Source: Paramecium sonneborni
Lineage: Eukaryota; Ciliophora; Oligohymenophorea; Peniculida; Parameciidae
Direction of reading: 5' to 3'
DNA length: 64,000 bases
Assembly (NCBI GenBank): GCA_905182985.1
Contig: CAJJDN010000155.1
Span: 62,001 to 126,000 of the forward strand
Both the position numbers and the translations under genes were made by a program. Below are positions 1-13,500 of this stretch, one piece after another. Position 1 is the first letter of the stretch; each line of letters starts with the position of its first letter. The notes beneath the pieces were generated by a model that worked only from the letters and a program-made list of their open reading frames with translations, was not told the origin of the DNA and did not search any database.

Positions 1-3000
1 CAGTATGTCATGTAGATGGTGGACCAGAATATGAAGTGACTTTAGTTGGAGATAGTAGTTTATTAGCATCAAAGATTAGTACAACATTAATAGAATTGGG
101 AGATGTGAGATTTTGTGAATGGGTATCAAGAGAATTTACAATAGAAAATACTGGTAGGGTTACATTTGAATTTAAAATTGATTTAAAATATGTTAAGAAA
201 AAAGGTTTTGTTGATGTTTAACCATAAATTGGTAAAATAACAGGAGGCGAAAAATTAAGAATAACAGTTAGAGTATCACCAGTTATACCTGCTGAATTTA
301 AAGAGATTATTTTAGTTTAGATAGGATATTATGAACCAGAACCTATAACTATTATTGGAAAAGGTGTTTATCCATCTATGGTAGTATAATTACCAAGAAC
401 TGAAAATCAATTATTTTAATAAAAATTTGATGTTGAAATTGCTAAGAAAAAAACAGATTTAGAAAATTAAATTAAAAGAGCTTAATTATTAGCTAAGACT
501 TCAAATTAGAAAGTTTAAGTTAAGACTTTAGAATAAGTATAGATGGAGGTTGAAAGAGATATTGATAGATTTGTATTTTGTGAATAAATAAAAAAGACAG
601 TATTAGATAAATAAGATGAGAGAACTCATTCAAGAGATTAAAAAGAAAAGTTTTATGATGGTGTTATATTGGCTACTTATATATGTGATTTTGGAAATGT
701 TGTATTAAATTCTATCAGATAAAAGACTATAACAATTAATAATCCAGGTACTTTACCTGTTGAATTTGTTTTAGATGGTAAATACTTTAAACCATATGGT
801 TATAATATAGTACCAGAAAGAGTTTTAAATTTGCCTACTGGAGCAAGCATTACTCTAAATATTTAGTATTAAACTAAGAAGAATATGGGTTTTGGACCAA
901 CTAAAACTGTTGTACCTATTGAGTTGAAGAAAGGTCCAAAATTTCATTTAGAATTAATTGCTAATATCACGATTCCTCAGATTGTAATTGAAAATTCAGC
1001 AGATGGATAAATAGATTTTGGAAAAGTACTGATTGGATAGAAAAAGATTATTTTCTTAAGATTTGTTAATGATAAAGAAATTGATTGTGAATGGTCATAA
1101 TCAACCAGATAAGAATTAACAGCTGATAAAAAGGAAGAACCTAGATTTGTTTTAATTCCTAATAGTGGTATAATTAAACCAGGAGATAAATAATTGATTG
1201 AAGCTCATTTTACTCCATTAGTTGAGAGAAATTATTCATAAAAATTCACTTTAAATATTAAAGAGAATGCAACACCGTACATTTTAAATCTTAAAGGAAC
1301 TGGTGCAAGTATCACTTTATAATTTAATCCTTCATTAATTAATATTGGACCAATCTTACCATATGATAAATTTGCTCATTCTATTTTGGAAATCAAGAAT
1401 CCTACTGAATTTAATACTGAATTGTTTTCATTAGATTTTGATACCTAATATATATAGGATGATGAAATTATCAACAGTTATCCTTAATTGGAACATTCAG
1501 ATTTTATATTGATGCCTGTAAGACAACCTGGATAAGCTATTTGGTTAGATTTTTAAAAAGCATTTACCAGATCTAAAAGGAAGGAATAAATTTTGAATAA
1601 ATTATAAGATCCAAATGTTGAAAATAAAGAATAATTATAAAAAGAATTAGATGATATTGTCATTCAAGAAACCATGATTAAAGTTGAATATCCAAAAAAA
1701 GTAAGTGAAGATGTTTTAAAAAATGTTGTTATTATGGGTCCTCCAAAATGTGGAAAGACTCATTTAGCAAATTATTTGGAATAGACACATAGAAGAAAGG
1801 TTATTAATATGAATGAATTAGTTTAATGGAATTAGGAGAATTAAACTTAAGCTTATTAATAATTAGAATAATATTAATAATAGAGATAAAATGAAATTTA
1901 ATTTGTTTAATAAGAAAGAGAGAAATTATTAAAAAAAGCAGGAAAGAAATCTAAGGATTTAGAAGATAAATGGGGACCAATACCATTACATTTATATGAG
2001 TATTTGAATGAAGAGATTATTGTAAATTTATTGAAAGCAAGATTAGCTCATGAAGATTGTGGTGCTGGTGCAATATTTGATAATTTATAATCAAAATATT
2101 GGCCTAATGAATTATATTTAATGAAATGTATAATGGAAATAGATTCTCATTTATAAGTTGTAGTATTGAAAGAATAATATGATTAATATGGTTTTGAAAT
2201 TTAGAAAGTGATAGAATGGCCAGGAATGGAGAAATTGGCAGAAGAAGATAAACCAAAGAAAGATGAAATAATTGAACCAATTCCATCATCACATGATAAA
2301 AATAGTAAAACGAAGAGAGGAAAAGAATTCTCATAAAGTGTGAACAACAAGAAAAACTAAAAGCCATAAGTTTCTTAATTACCATTATAATAATAATAAT
2401 AATCAAGATAGAAATCAAGACCAAAATCATAACCTAAATCTTCTGGAAATCTTGAAGAATAGAATTATTTTGATGTATTTTATCCTGCTACATTTGAAGA
2501 TGAATTATAGAAATAGAATTTTAATGAATTAATAACTAAAATAAAAGCATTAATGGAAAATACATATCATGAGAAAATAGAAGTAGCAACTAAAATTCAT
2601 GATCCTGTATTTGATGAAGGAAAGAAAGAAGAAAAACCATAGAAACCTGCAAAGAAAGGTGATAAACCACCAGAACCAGAAGAACCAAAAGTTGAAATCA
2701 TAGATTATTCTCATCTATAGAAAGGAGAAAGATTATTTAATGAAATTCCTTTTCATTACAATTTACCTTAATTATGTCAAACAGGATTATAAATAATACC
2801 AGGTCCGATATATCCAAATCCTAATTCTTTACCTATTCCTGATCCCATATATCATTAGATTGTAATGAAAAAGAAAGATAATAATTTGAATTAATCAATT
2901 CAGAGTAGTAGAAAGAAGACTGATACAAAAGATTCTTCTATTCATTAATCAAATGCTAATTTATTGCAAACTCTTAAATACTTTAATATTCTGACTCCAA

Positions 3001-6000
3001 AAGATATGTATGTAAAAGATTATAAATTATAATCTTAATAAAAGACTGAACATATTGAAGAAGATAAATTGAATACTAATGAAGAGTAGAATGTTCATTT
3101 AGAAGATATTAATTCACCTAGTAGAGAATAAATGTAACATCCTGATTAATTGAATAAACCAGTCACACCATCTGTTAAGGCAAGAGCTAATGTTACTTCA
3201 AGATCAATTGCTAATGTTAATAAAAGAACACAATAATAAAAGAATTTAGAGTCTTCATCAGCAAATGATTAGAAGTATAATTTTAAATTTGAAGATTTGA
3301 TATCAAAATAATATAGATGGACTATACCAGCAGGAAGAACTTTGATTTTAGTTATTTAATTCTTTACTAAACATACAGGATCATTTGATGGTAGATTGAA
3401 TTTTGATAATTTCTTTGCAATTAAGAAATCTGCTGCAGAAGTTAAAGGTATAGCTGATTATCCAACTTTAAGTTCATTACCAAAATAACTTTTTTGGACT
3501 GTTAAAAAAATGAGACCACTTAATGCACCAGATTCTTATCTAAGTAAAGTATATGTATAAAATGAATAATCTTTTGATTTTGGACCTTTATTAATTGGAA
3601 AATCTGATAAAATAGCAAATCGTGCAATTAATAGTTCAACATTTAGATTATCTAATTCTGGAAAATTTGATACAGAATTATAATTTTCGTTATTATCAAG
3701 TATCTAAGAAAATAAAGAATTTTAAAAAGGAGTTTTCTCATTAGATTTAGATAATTCAAAAATACAACTCAATAGTGTTCCATTAGAATTAAGAGTTTGG
3801 GTATTTCCAGATAAACCATAGAAATTTAGAGATGAATTAATTGTTTAAATTAAAGATAATCCTTTACCTCTTATTATACCAATGGTATGTACAGGATGTA
3901 GACCAACTATTGATTTAATAAATCCTGATGTGAAATTTGAAAGATTATTAATCAATTAATCAGATTCAAGAACAGTTACAATTAAAAATACTGGTATGAT
4001 AAATGCAAAATGGAAATTAACTGGTATTGAATAATTAGAAGAGGAGTTTTAAGTGATTAATACTTCAGGAGAATTAGCACCAACAATCGAAGCTAAAATT
4101 GAAATTAGATTTAGAGCAATTAAAGAAAGGAAATTAAATCTTAAAATTACACTTGAAGTTGAAGATGTAGAAAATATGAATATCAAGTAAGATCCAAAGA
4201 TAATTAATGTTGATGCAGAAGCATTTTAAATTTAAGTAGACATCAAATATCCAACACCAGAAAATATATTGGATTTTGGTAGTGTTAAAGTTGGTGATTT
4301 CAAAGATTAAATACTATAAGTTAAGAATATAGGATAATATTTGGTTAAAATCAAATGTTAAATTAAAAAAAAACTATTTCCTTAATTATTTTAATTAGAA
4401 CCTATGGAAACTGAATTGAATCCAGGATAACAAAAAGATATTTTGATAAGATTTTGTGGAGTGAAAGAAATTAAAATGAAAACTACAAATGATACAACTG
4501 ATTTATTTTTGGAAATTTTAGAAGGTAAAACATAAGAAATTTATAAACCTGTTCCTATTAATGTTTAATTCAATAGTGTGTATTCAAAGTACTCTATTAA
4601 TCCTTTGAAAAATACTAATTTTGGTCCAATATAATTTAATGAATAAAAAGTTAGACATCTTGAAATTAAAAATGAAGGTTAATTTGAATTTAATTTCACT
4701 ATATTTGATTATTCAAATGAAGAATTCAGAAAATAATTGTTAGAACAATAGTAAAAAGAGGCTCAAGAAAAGAAAGAATTAATGAAAGCAATGCCATCTT
4801 CATTGGGGCCTGTAGATCCAAAGAAAGGACCTAAAAAGGATGATAAAAAACAAGAAAAAAAATAAGGAAAACCAGGAAAGAATGATCCTCCACCTGGATA
4901 ATTGAAAATAGGATAATGGACAATATTACCAAGTATTGGTACAATAGCTCCTGATTCTTCATGTACTGTAGAAATAACATTTGCAGGATAGGGATAAAAA
5001 AATTATGAATAAAAATTGGCTATAGATATTATCAATAGAAATCCAGAAGATTAACCAAATGGTATTGAATATGAAGTTTTAAGTGAAAGTTGTATTCCAG
5101 GTATAAGTACAATAACATATGAATCAATTTTCGAAGAGTAAGTAGTTTTGTAATCGTAAGTAAATAATTTATCAAATTTAATAAATTCGAATGTATTTTT
5201 TATAGAAGAGAAAGTATTTAGTTTTGGAACATTGGTTCCATCAAAAGTTCCAGATGGTGTAGTTGAAAGATTTAAACTTACAAATCCTAATAAGATTCCA
5301 TGTAGTGTAAAATTGGATACTAGACGAAGATAGAATTATCCTAATGATAATTTTGCATTTGAGGTGTTACCAAAGTAAGTAAAAATAGCTCCTCATGAGA
5401 GTGTTTATATAAAGGTGGCTTTTAAACCTACTATAATGGCATAATATTTTGGTGTTTTTGAAGCAATAGTTGAGAATGGCGAGTAAAGTCCAAAGACTCA
5501 TAAATTATTATTTGATTTGAGAGGAGAAGGAGCATTACCAACTCTAAAGTTGGAGAAACCTAAAGATTGGTTAGATGAAAGAACTCCTGTAGTTAAATTT
5601 GGTAGAGTTAGATTAGGAAAGACTTTAACAATGCCAATAGTATTAAAAAATGATGGTTAGATTCCTGCTACAGTAAAGTGGGATTTAGCAGCAGTGAATG
5701 AACATTTTAGATTTTTAGATTAAAATACATTTAGTTTAACTCCAAAGACTACTGCAACATTTAATATAGAGTTTACTCCAAAAGATGTAGGAATTAAATA
5801 ACATTATTTTGTAATGTAAACTTTATTAAATCCATATGAAATTACGAAGGTAGCAGTAACCGGAGAATCATTTTAGGAAGATATTGTATTTGAAAATTTA
5901 GATGATGAAGTTTAATTTGGTGATTGTGTAATAAATGTTGAAAAAAAGATTCAGTTTTATTTAAAAAATAATGGAAGTAATACAATTCGATTTTAATGGA

Positions 6001-9000
6001 ATACATAAGGTTGTGAAGATTTCTCTTTTATTCCTAGATAAGGGCATTTAAATAGTAAAGAATCTAAACCTATAACACTTACTTTTAAATCAAATAAGAG
6101 TATAACTCATAAATCATTTGCATTATAATGTGACACAAAATAGATCACAAAGAAGATAGTATCTGAATGGGATGATAGTATGGCAACTACTAAATATGTT
6201 ACATTAACAGAGTATAATTGGTTCATGAAAAGAAGAGAAGAAGAAGAAGCTAGAAGATTGGCTGAAGAAGCTGCAAATAAAAAGGGAGCTAAGAAAGCTG
6301 AGAAGAAAGCAGTTAAATAAGAGATCGTATAAGCACCATAACCTGAACCTGGAGAAGAAGCGAATATTCCTATGTCTGATCCACTTCCTGAACCTGAATA
6401 TTAAGTTATTGATAAAAGTGATAAGAGTATACCATTGAAAGTAAATGCTATTGCTGATTTTGCTAAATATGAAATTGATCAAAGAAGTATTTATTTCAGA
6501 GAAACACTTATGTATACAACTAGAGTTCATTAATTGAAATTGAAAAATACTTCTTTGATTGGAATTAATTACACTTGTAAAATAGTATCAGCTGAAACTG
6601 GTGCTATTGATCCAGGTTACTTTTATGTCTTTCCAAAATTAGGAAAAATTGCTAGTAATAGTGATGAATTATTTACAATCAAATTTAGTCCAACTGAAGT
6701 AGATGAAACTAATGAAAGATTATTAGTAATCTCTATTGATAATTTGGATCCAAATCAAGAAAAATTAATTGTCGAATTAGATGGATAAGCTGAAAGACCT
6801 ATTTGTCATTTTGAATTACCACCTAGTAATTATAGAGATAAAAAACCAGATTTAGAAGCTAAATATAATGTTATTGAATTTGAAAGTTTGGGTTGTAAAG
6901 TTAAAAATACTAAGAGATTCTATGTAGTTAATCCTACATCTGTTGGATACGAATATGAGTGGAAACGAATAGATGATGAAAAAAATCTACATGCCAATTA
7001 CTTTAAGTGTATAACTATTAAAGGAATAGTACTTTCTGGTAAAAAGTCTGAAATCATATTTGAATATTCTCCTGATACTTAAGGATAACATGAAAGTTAT
7101 TGGGTTTTTGAAATACCATCGGAACACATTATTCAATATTTCCTTGTTACAGGCAGTGTTGTTGAACCTAATGTGATTTTTAATGTTGGCAAAGTCAATT
7201 TTGGACCTTTATTGGTTTAAGGTAAAAACAAAGAAACTGTGTTACTTAAAAATTTAGAAGATGTTCCTCTCACTTTTCAATTTGATAGAGAATCATTCCA
7301 TAATCCTGAATTTGGAGATTCCTTAACTATCACACCTGTTTAAGGAACTATTAAACCACTTGGTGATTAACCTATTGAAATTTAATTTGCACCAAAAGTT
7401 GAAAGAGAATACAATTATAACTTGATGTGTAATGTAAAAAGAAGACAAAGACCAGTCACTTTAAATGTCAAAGGTATTGGTTATATTCTACATAATAATG
7501 TTTACTTAAATGGAATAGCAATAACCTAATAAAACACAGTAGTTGAATTAGGAGATTTATATATAAATGAAAAATCTACTAAATAAATTACTGTAGAAAA
7601 TCTAGGAGATTTTAATTTTGATTTTTCAATAAGAAAATCTGCATAAATAACAAATATAGTAGTTATCACTCCAGAAAATGGTACTGTGAAAAAAAATGAA
7701 AAATTCAATATAGAAATTAAGTATTAACCTACTGCTCCTATGAAATTAAATTAATAAATATCACTTTGTATTTCAAGTGGTCCTACTTATAATTTCTAAT
7801 TGATAGGATCAGCTAAAAAACCAGCAGTTGAATTCTCTTTCTTATAATATGATTTTGGACCTTGTTTTGTATTAAGATAACCTTTACCAATTACCAAAAA
7901 TCTAGAATTAAGAAATAGAGATGTTTAAGCTATGGCAATTGAAGCCTTATATGAAAAAAAACCATATTTCGGTGTTTCATTACCTTCAGGTTAGGTGTTA
8001 TTACCTATTCAAATAGAAACACATAAAGATAAAAAGGGAATAATATAAACTAAAGAATTGAATGTTTTACAGATTCCAATCACATTTACTCCTAGAGAAT
8101 GCATAAAATATGATGAGAGTGTGATATTTGATATAAATGGATTGTAAAAGATGGAAGTAAGATTTACAGGAGAAGGAGTTCCATTAAAGTTAGATTTATT
8201 AAAGACTGAATATTAATTTGTTGATTTTGGTATTTATGGAATAGGATAAGTTGGAAGTGAAGTAATATCTTTAGTAAACAATTCTTAAAAAATGATAACA
8301 CTAATTTTTGAATAAGATCCATTGAAGGAATTAAAATAAAAATATTATATTAAAGTAAGACCAAAGAAAGAATTTGTGATAAATCCAAGAGAGAGAAAAG
8401 AAATTACATTAACTTTTAAACCCTAATAAAGATTGCATTAATTTAAGACTGATTTACATCTTAAAATAGTAGAGAATAATGAAGTTCGTAAATTATTAAC
8501 AATGTCTGGAGCATGTCATGGAATTGAATTAAAATTAATGGAAGATACAATTGGATTTGGTGGTGTAGTTGTAAATTCACGTCTCACTAAAACTGTTTAA
8601 TTAAGTAATCTAGGAGATGTAGCAGCTAAATTTTAATGGGATACATCTTTTTGTAAAAACTATTTCACAATCACTCCATTAACAGGTACTCTTCCTGCTC
8701 ATGAAGACTTACATTTCTAAATAACATTCCATCCTAATGCTATTGATAATGATATAAGATTTGATAAAGTCAAATGTTTAATCTAAAATTCAGATCCTCT
8801 TTATTTGAATCTTTTAGGAAAATGTATTGAATAACCAAAAGAATAAATTTAAGAAGTACGATTTGAAACTGTTGTACGAGTTCCCATTTCTAAAAAAATC
8901 ATCATTAAAAATCCAACTCCAAAACCTTGGAAAGTCAAAGCTTCAGTAACTGCCTTGTTACCTTAATTCAAAGATTATTTCGAAGGTAAAGAGTATTTAG

Positions 9001-10480
9001 AAGTACCAGCTAATGCTTAAGCAGAATATGAAGTTATTTACAAACCTTTGACTATGACCTCAAATCCATAAATAACAAATTTATAAGATTAACATGATGG
9101 ATCACTCTTTTTCCCATTGCCAGATGGTCAAGCCTTACTATATAATTTATTTGGTAAGAGTCTTCCTCCATTACCTTAAACTGTTGATACTACTATGAAA
9201 GCTAAAAAGAATACTACATAAGTCTTATCAGTTAAAAATTGGCTTAAATAAAGTCAAAGATTTGAAGTTACATGGGCACTTGAACCTGAAGATCCTTCTA
9301 TTATTCTTAATGGAGCAAATACATTTGAAGTTTCAGCTGAAGGTACCAAAGATTATAAACTTACCATTTATGGATTGAAACAATCCTAAAATAAAGTTAC
9401 TGTCTATTTCAGAAATGCTGTCACTCATGAATTCGTTTTCTATAAAATTGTAATCTATTTATTTTATTATTTCATTAGAATCTGAATATTTAACCTCCCG
9501 ATTAATTGGCAAAAATTGAATTGAACTCAATTGTTAGAGAAGTTGCAACCAAATTAATTACTATTGAAAATCCAATCAATTAACCAGTTGAATTTAAAAA
9601 AGATTAACTTATTGCAGAAGTTGACAGCATCTCATTCAATCCATAATCATTTGTTATACCACCAAAATCTGAATTTGGTTTAGAAATTGCATATAGACCA
9701 TTAATCGTTTAAGATATTTAATCCAAAATCACAATAAAATCAATATAATTAGGAGAATTTATTTATCCTCTTAAATTATAAGGTTTGCAATAGAATGTCT
9801 CAAGATCTCTTTATTTCAAAGCCTCATTAGGAACTGAAATGGTCTTACCATTTAAATTTATGAATTATACTAAAAAACCAACTACTTATACGTGTTATGC
9901 AACAAAACTTGGACCAAATGGCAAACCTTTGGCTATTAATATTGATCCTAAAGCTAAAGGAGCTCCTACTCAAACAACTGATTTTATTTGTGAATAAGTT
10001 TAATTCTAAGCTCCATAATCTGAATCATTTGATGGGGTTGAATGTTAAATTAGTGTTAAATATGAACCTAGCAGTTTAAATGAAAGTAGAGGAATTTTAG
10101 TTGTATAATCTCCAGATGGCGGAGGTATATAATTTAATTAATAAAATAGAATATCAATGTTTATTAATTGGCTAAGGAATTACACCATAACCAAAAGGAC
10201 CATATAAATTGTCTGGAGCAAAACCACCTGCTATTGAATTTAAGAATCCTTTCTTTGAAGCTCAAGAATTTACTTTAAGAATAGATAATCCTGCTTTCAC
10301 ATCATCAGTTAAATCACCAATCAAAATTGATGTATTAATTTTAATTGATTGTTTTAGGGTAAAAAAGTATTGAGTATAAATATCACTTACAAAGCAGTTC
10401 CAAATAGTAGTAACAACGGTAGATTAATAATATCTTGTGGGGATTTACCATAATGGGTATTTTATCTCCAAGGAGAATGA
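1..10480 (+). CDS. HYDIN: HYDIN-like ciliary central-apparatus protein (5' end outside window)
   Basis: Open from base 3 in the ciliate code to TGA at 10478-10480, giving about 3,460 residues; the start lies upstream. The product has many beta-rich repeats with recurring phrases such as DFGKVLIG, NFGPLLV and YEFGDFG-like turns, typical of the ASH/MSP repeats of HYDIN. A P-loop, GPPKCGKT (codons from 1737), starts the adenylate-kinase-like insert known in HYDIN, followed by long charged and Pro/Lys/Glu-rich linkers (about 2.2-2.7 kb and 6.2-6.4 kb). Three small introns are visible near the 3' end: 9450-9478 (29 nt), 10125-10149 (25 nt) and 10332-10357 (26 nt); each restores frame. HYDIN acts in the C2b projection of the central pair of motile cilia. 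It converges on the next gene with only 42 bp between the stops. Family assignment is firm; the repeat count was not made. Confidence 0.96.
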
Positions 10481-10522
10481 TAAAGTTTTATTATATATTA
10501 ATATTTTATTAAAATCAATCAA

Positions 10523-13500
10523 TCAATCAATAAATACTAATAAGTAAAGAATCATAATTGATATTAAACTTTAATATTACTTTTCTGATGGTATTTGTGG
10601 TGGATTACCTCCTTTTGTCTATAAACATGCTTCACACTTCTTAGTATCTGTATTCCATATAAAAGTTTAACCAGATTATTAAAAGCAACTAAATTCAATA
10701 AAATTTGTAGGATCTATTTCTGTACAATAACCATTAACTTTTGAGCAAAATCTAAAAGACTGTTCATCTAAACTTTATATTCTCTAACATATTCCATTCA
10801 TTTCATAATAACTTGAACATTCGATAGATTAACATAGATTATTCTTAAACATGCAAAATCTTGAAAATTTATAACAAACTTCTTTATCAATATTTGCATC
10901 TGAACAATTTTAGAATCTTTAGCATTTTTCATTCTACCAAAAACAAACAATAGGGTTCTTATGATAATAACAAGTTGTTTCTGTAATATATGAAGAACAA
11001 TCTATATTTATATCCGGTTTGCATATCATTCCATTGAAACTGCATTATAATTCACTATGAAATGAATTGCATTCTATTTATGTTAAAAAATCTGAACAAA
11101 TTTACTTTTTTTTATTGTTACATTTATTTTAACTCCAAATACAACTATTGTTTTTACAATCATCTTCTAATGTATAATCTTAACATTCTTAATCTCTACA
11201 TTGATTGGAATCCCAAAAGCAATTTTTTTAGTTTATATCTTCTACACATGATACTTGATTCTAATATTAGTTGCATTCTAAAAATTCTATAAAATTCTAT
11301 CCATTAGTCGTACAATTTTTATTTGCTTACTAACAATCTAAATATGTTTAAAATTTAGCTTATGAACATTTTTGATATAAAGTACATGCATTTATTTATT
11401 TTTCAACATCATAATATATAATACATTCTCCATCAGTTCCCATAATACAACCTCCATTAACGTTAGTTTAATTACAACTAGTTAGAGGAACACAATTAAT
11501 TCCATTTGTTGTGCAAAATTTAGAAGCTTATTTACATTTAGCATCTGTAATAAATTAAAGTGATTAACATTAATTAAATAAGTGACAATATCCTTTACTA
11601 TTTTAATAATTCTAATTATTCTCATCATCTTAAATCCATACACATACACCATCTAATCCCTTATAACAAATTGTCTTAAATTGATATTCATTACAATTTA
11701 ACATTTATGCACAATATCCATAGTTACCTATAGAACAATTTTAATTGGATTCCTAACATAATTAAAAATTCAATCCTCTATAATCTTAACATCCAAAGCT
11801 CCTACAATAATAATCTTCCCAAAAGCATTTACTACCATTAATATCTATTAGACATGCTTCTTGCTATTCAAAGTTTTCACATGTTGTTTTTAATTTGCAA
11901 CCTCCTGTTTTTTTTACTGTACAATTAAAATCATGAAATTAACACTATTATTCAGTTATATATGATTTTGGAGCAGTCTAACAATCAGCAATATTACAAT
12001 ATCCATAATCATTTTCATGTTCTATGATCCATGTGCAAGTCTCTCCCAAATTTGATTTAATACATCCTTTTCTATGCATAGCTTAAAGACAAGATCCTCT
12101 TTTCACACAATGATAACCATTAGTAGTACAACCTTTCATATGTTGTTCACATTCAAAATCAGTTTAGTATATCAGATCTTCACAAATTATATTTCTACAT
12201 TCTTCAGTTGTTTATTCACAATCTTAATTCAACTCATGACAAAATTCATAATTTAATTAATCAATATTTTAACATGTATTAGATAAGCATTGCATTGTGT
12301 TTGGATTCCAAAAACAAAGTTAATTTAATTTATTCTTTTAGCATTATTATTCTAAAATCATATCTTCATATTTTATTTTAATTGTCATACAACCTTAACC
12401 AAAATCAGAAATTACACAATCATCATCAAAATACTCTTTACATTTTTCATTTGTATCAAATTAATCAGATAATGGAGCTGTTTCACATGATTTTACTTTA
12501 CATTAATTTTCAGTCCATTAACAAGGATTATTATTAATATCTATAATACATTGTTCTTAAAAAGTGTATTTCTCACAAATTGATATTTCTTAGCATCCTC
12601 CAATTACAAATAGATTTGTTTAAGAATCTAAAAATTGAGACACAGTACAATTCGGAAAGTAAGTATTACAATTTTCATGTTAATCGAAATTCTTTGGAGC
12701 TGTGTAACATGATTTATTCATACATAAAGCAGGATTTAAATTCTCATTCCATGCACATTAAATATTATCTATGCTTATGACACATTATTATTGAATAGAG
12801 TATTTAGAACATTAAGTTAACATCATACAACCAGGAATTGAAATACCATTTTCACTTCTGACTGTACATTTAATAGAAAATTTAACACCATAATAACATT
12901 CATCATGAGAATCAAATAATTCGGTTGCTTCTATAAATAAACAATTAGCAACAACACAAGTTTTTTTAGATGGATTCCAGAAACAATTTTCATTATTGCT
13001 ATTGGAAAAACATTAAATCTAAGAATATTCATGACAACCCATCTTTTCAATACATCCTCCTACTCTAGCAATAGTGCAATTAGATGAATATTCCTTACAT
13101 TATGAATGCGTAGAAAAATAGTTTGGTGCTATTGAACAAAGTTTTATCTAGCAACTATTGTCTTTAATAATACATTCTCCTTCTAATGATCGAACACAAG
13201 ATTCTACTTTATTTAATGAACATCTAGAAAGCATTGGTTCACAGTTATTATAAGTAACTAAAACTGTGCAATCATTTTTCCATGTATTACAATTTTAATG
13301 ATTAAATTCTGATCCTAAATAATTTGAACATTTCTTTTTAGTACAATTTGTATTTGATTCATTTGTACAATTTTAATTAAATTAATTACATATTTAATGA
13401 GTGTAATTATTTTCTTCAAGATAAATATATTCACAAGGAATCTATTCATTATAGGATACACATGTTTTTTATCCATTCTATTAAATGTATAGGCATTTTT

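Noticed and set aside
2104..2430. Hydrophobic minus-strand ORF of 108 codons
   Set aside because: Antisense of the HYDIN-like gene, whose frame is continuous and conserved; the hydrophobicity comes from reading Asn/Gln/Lys codons backward.
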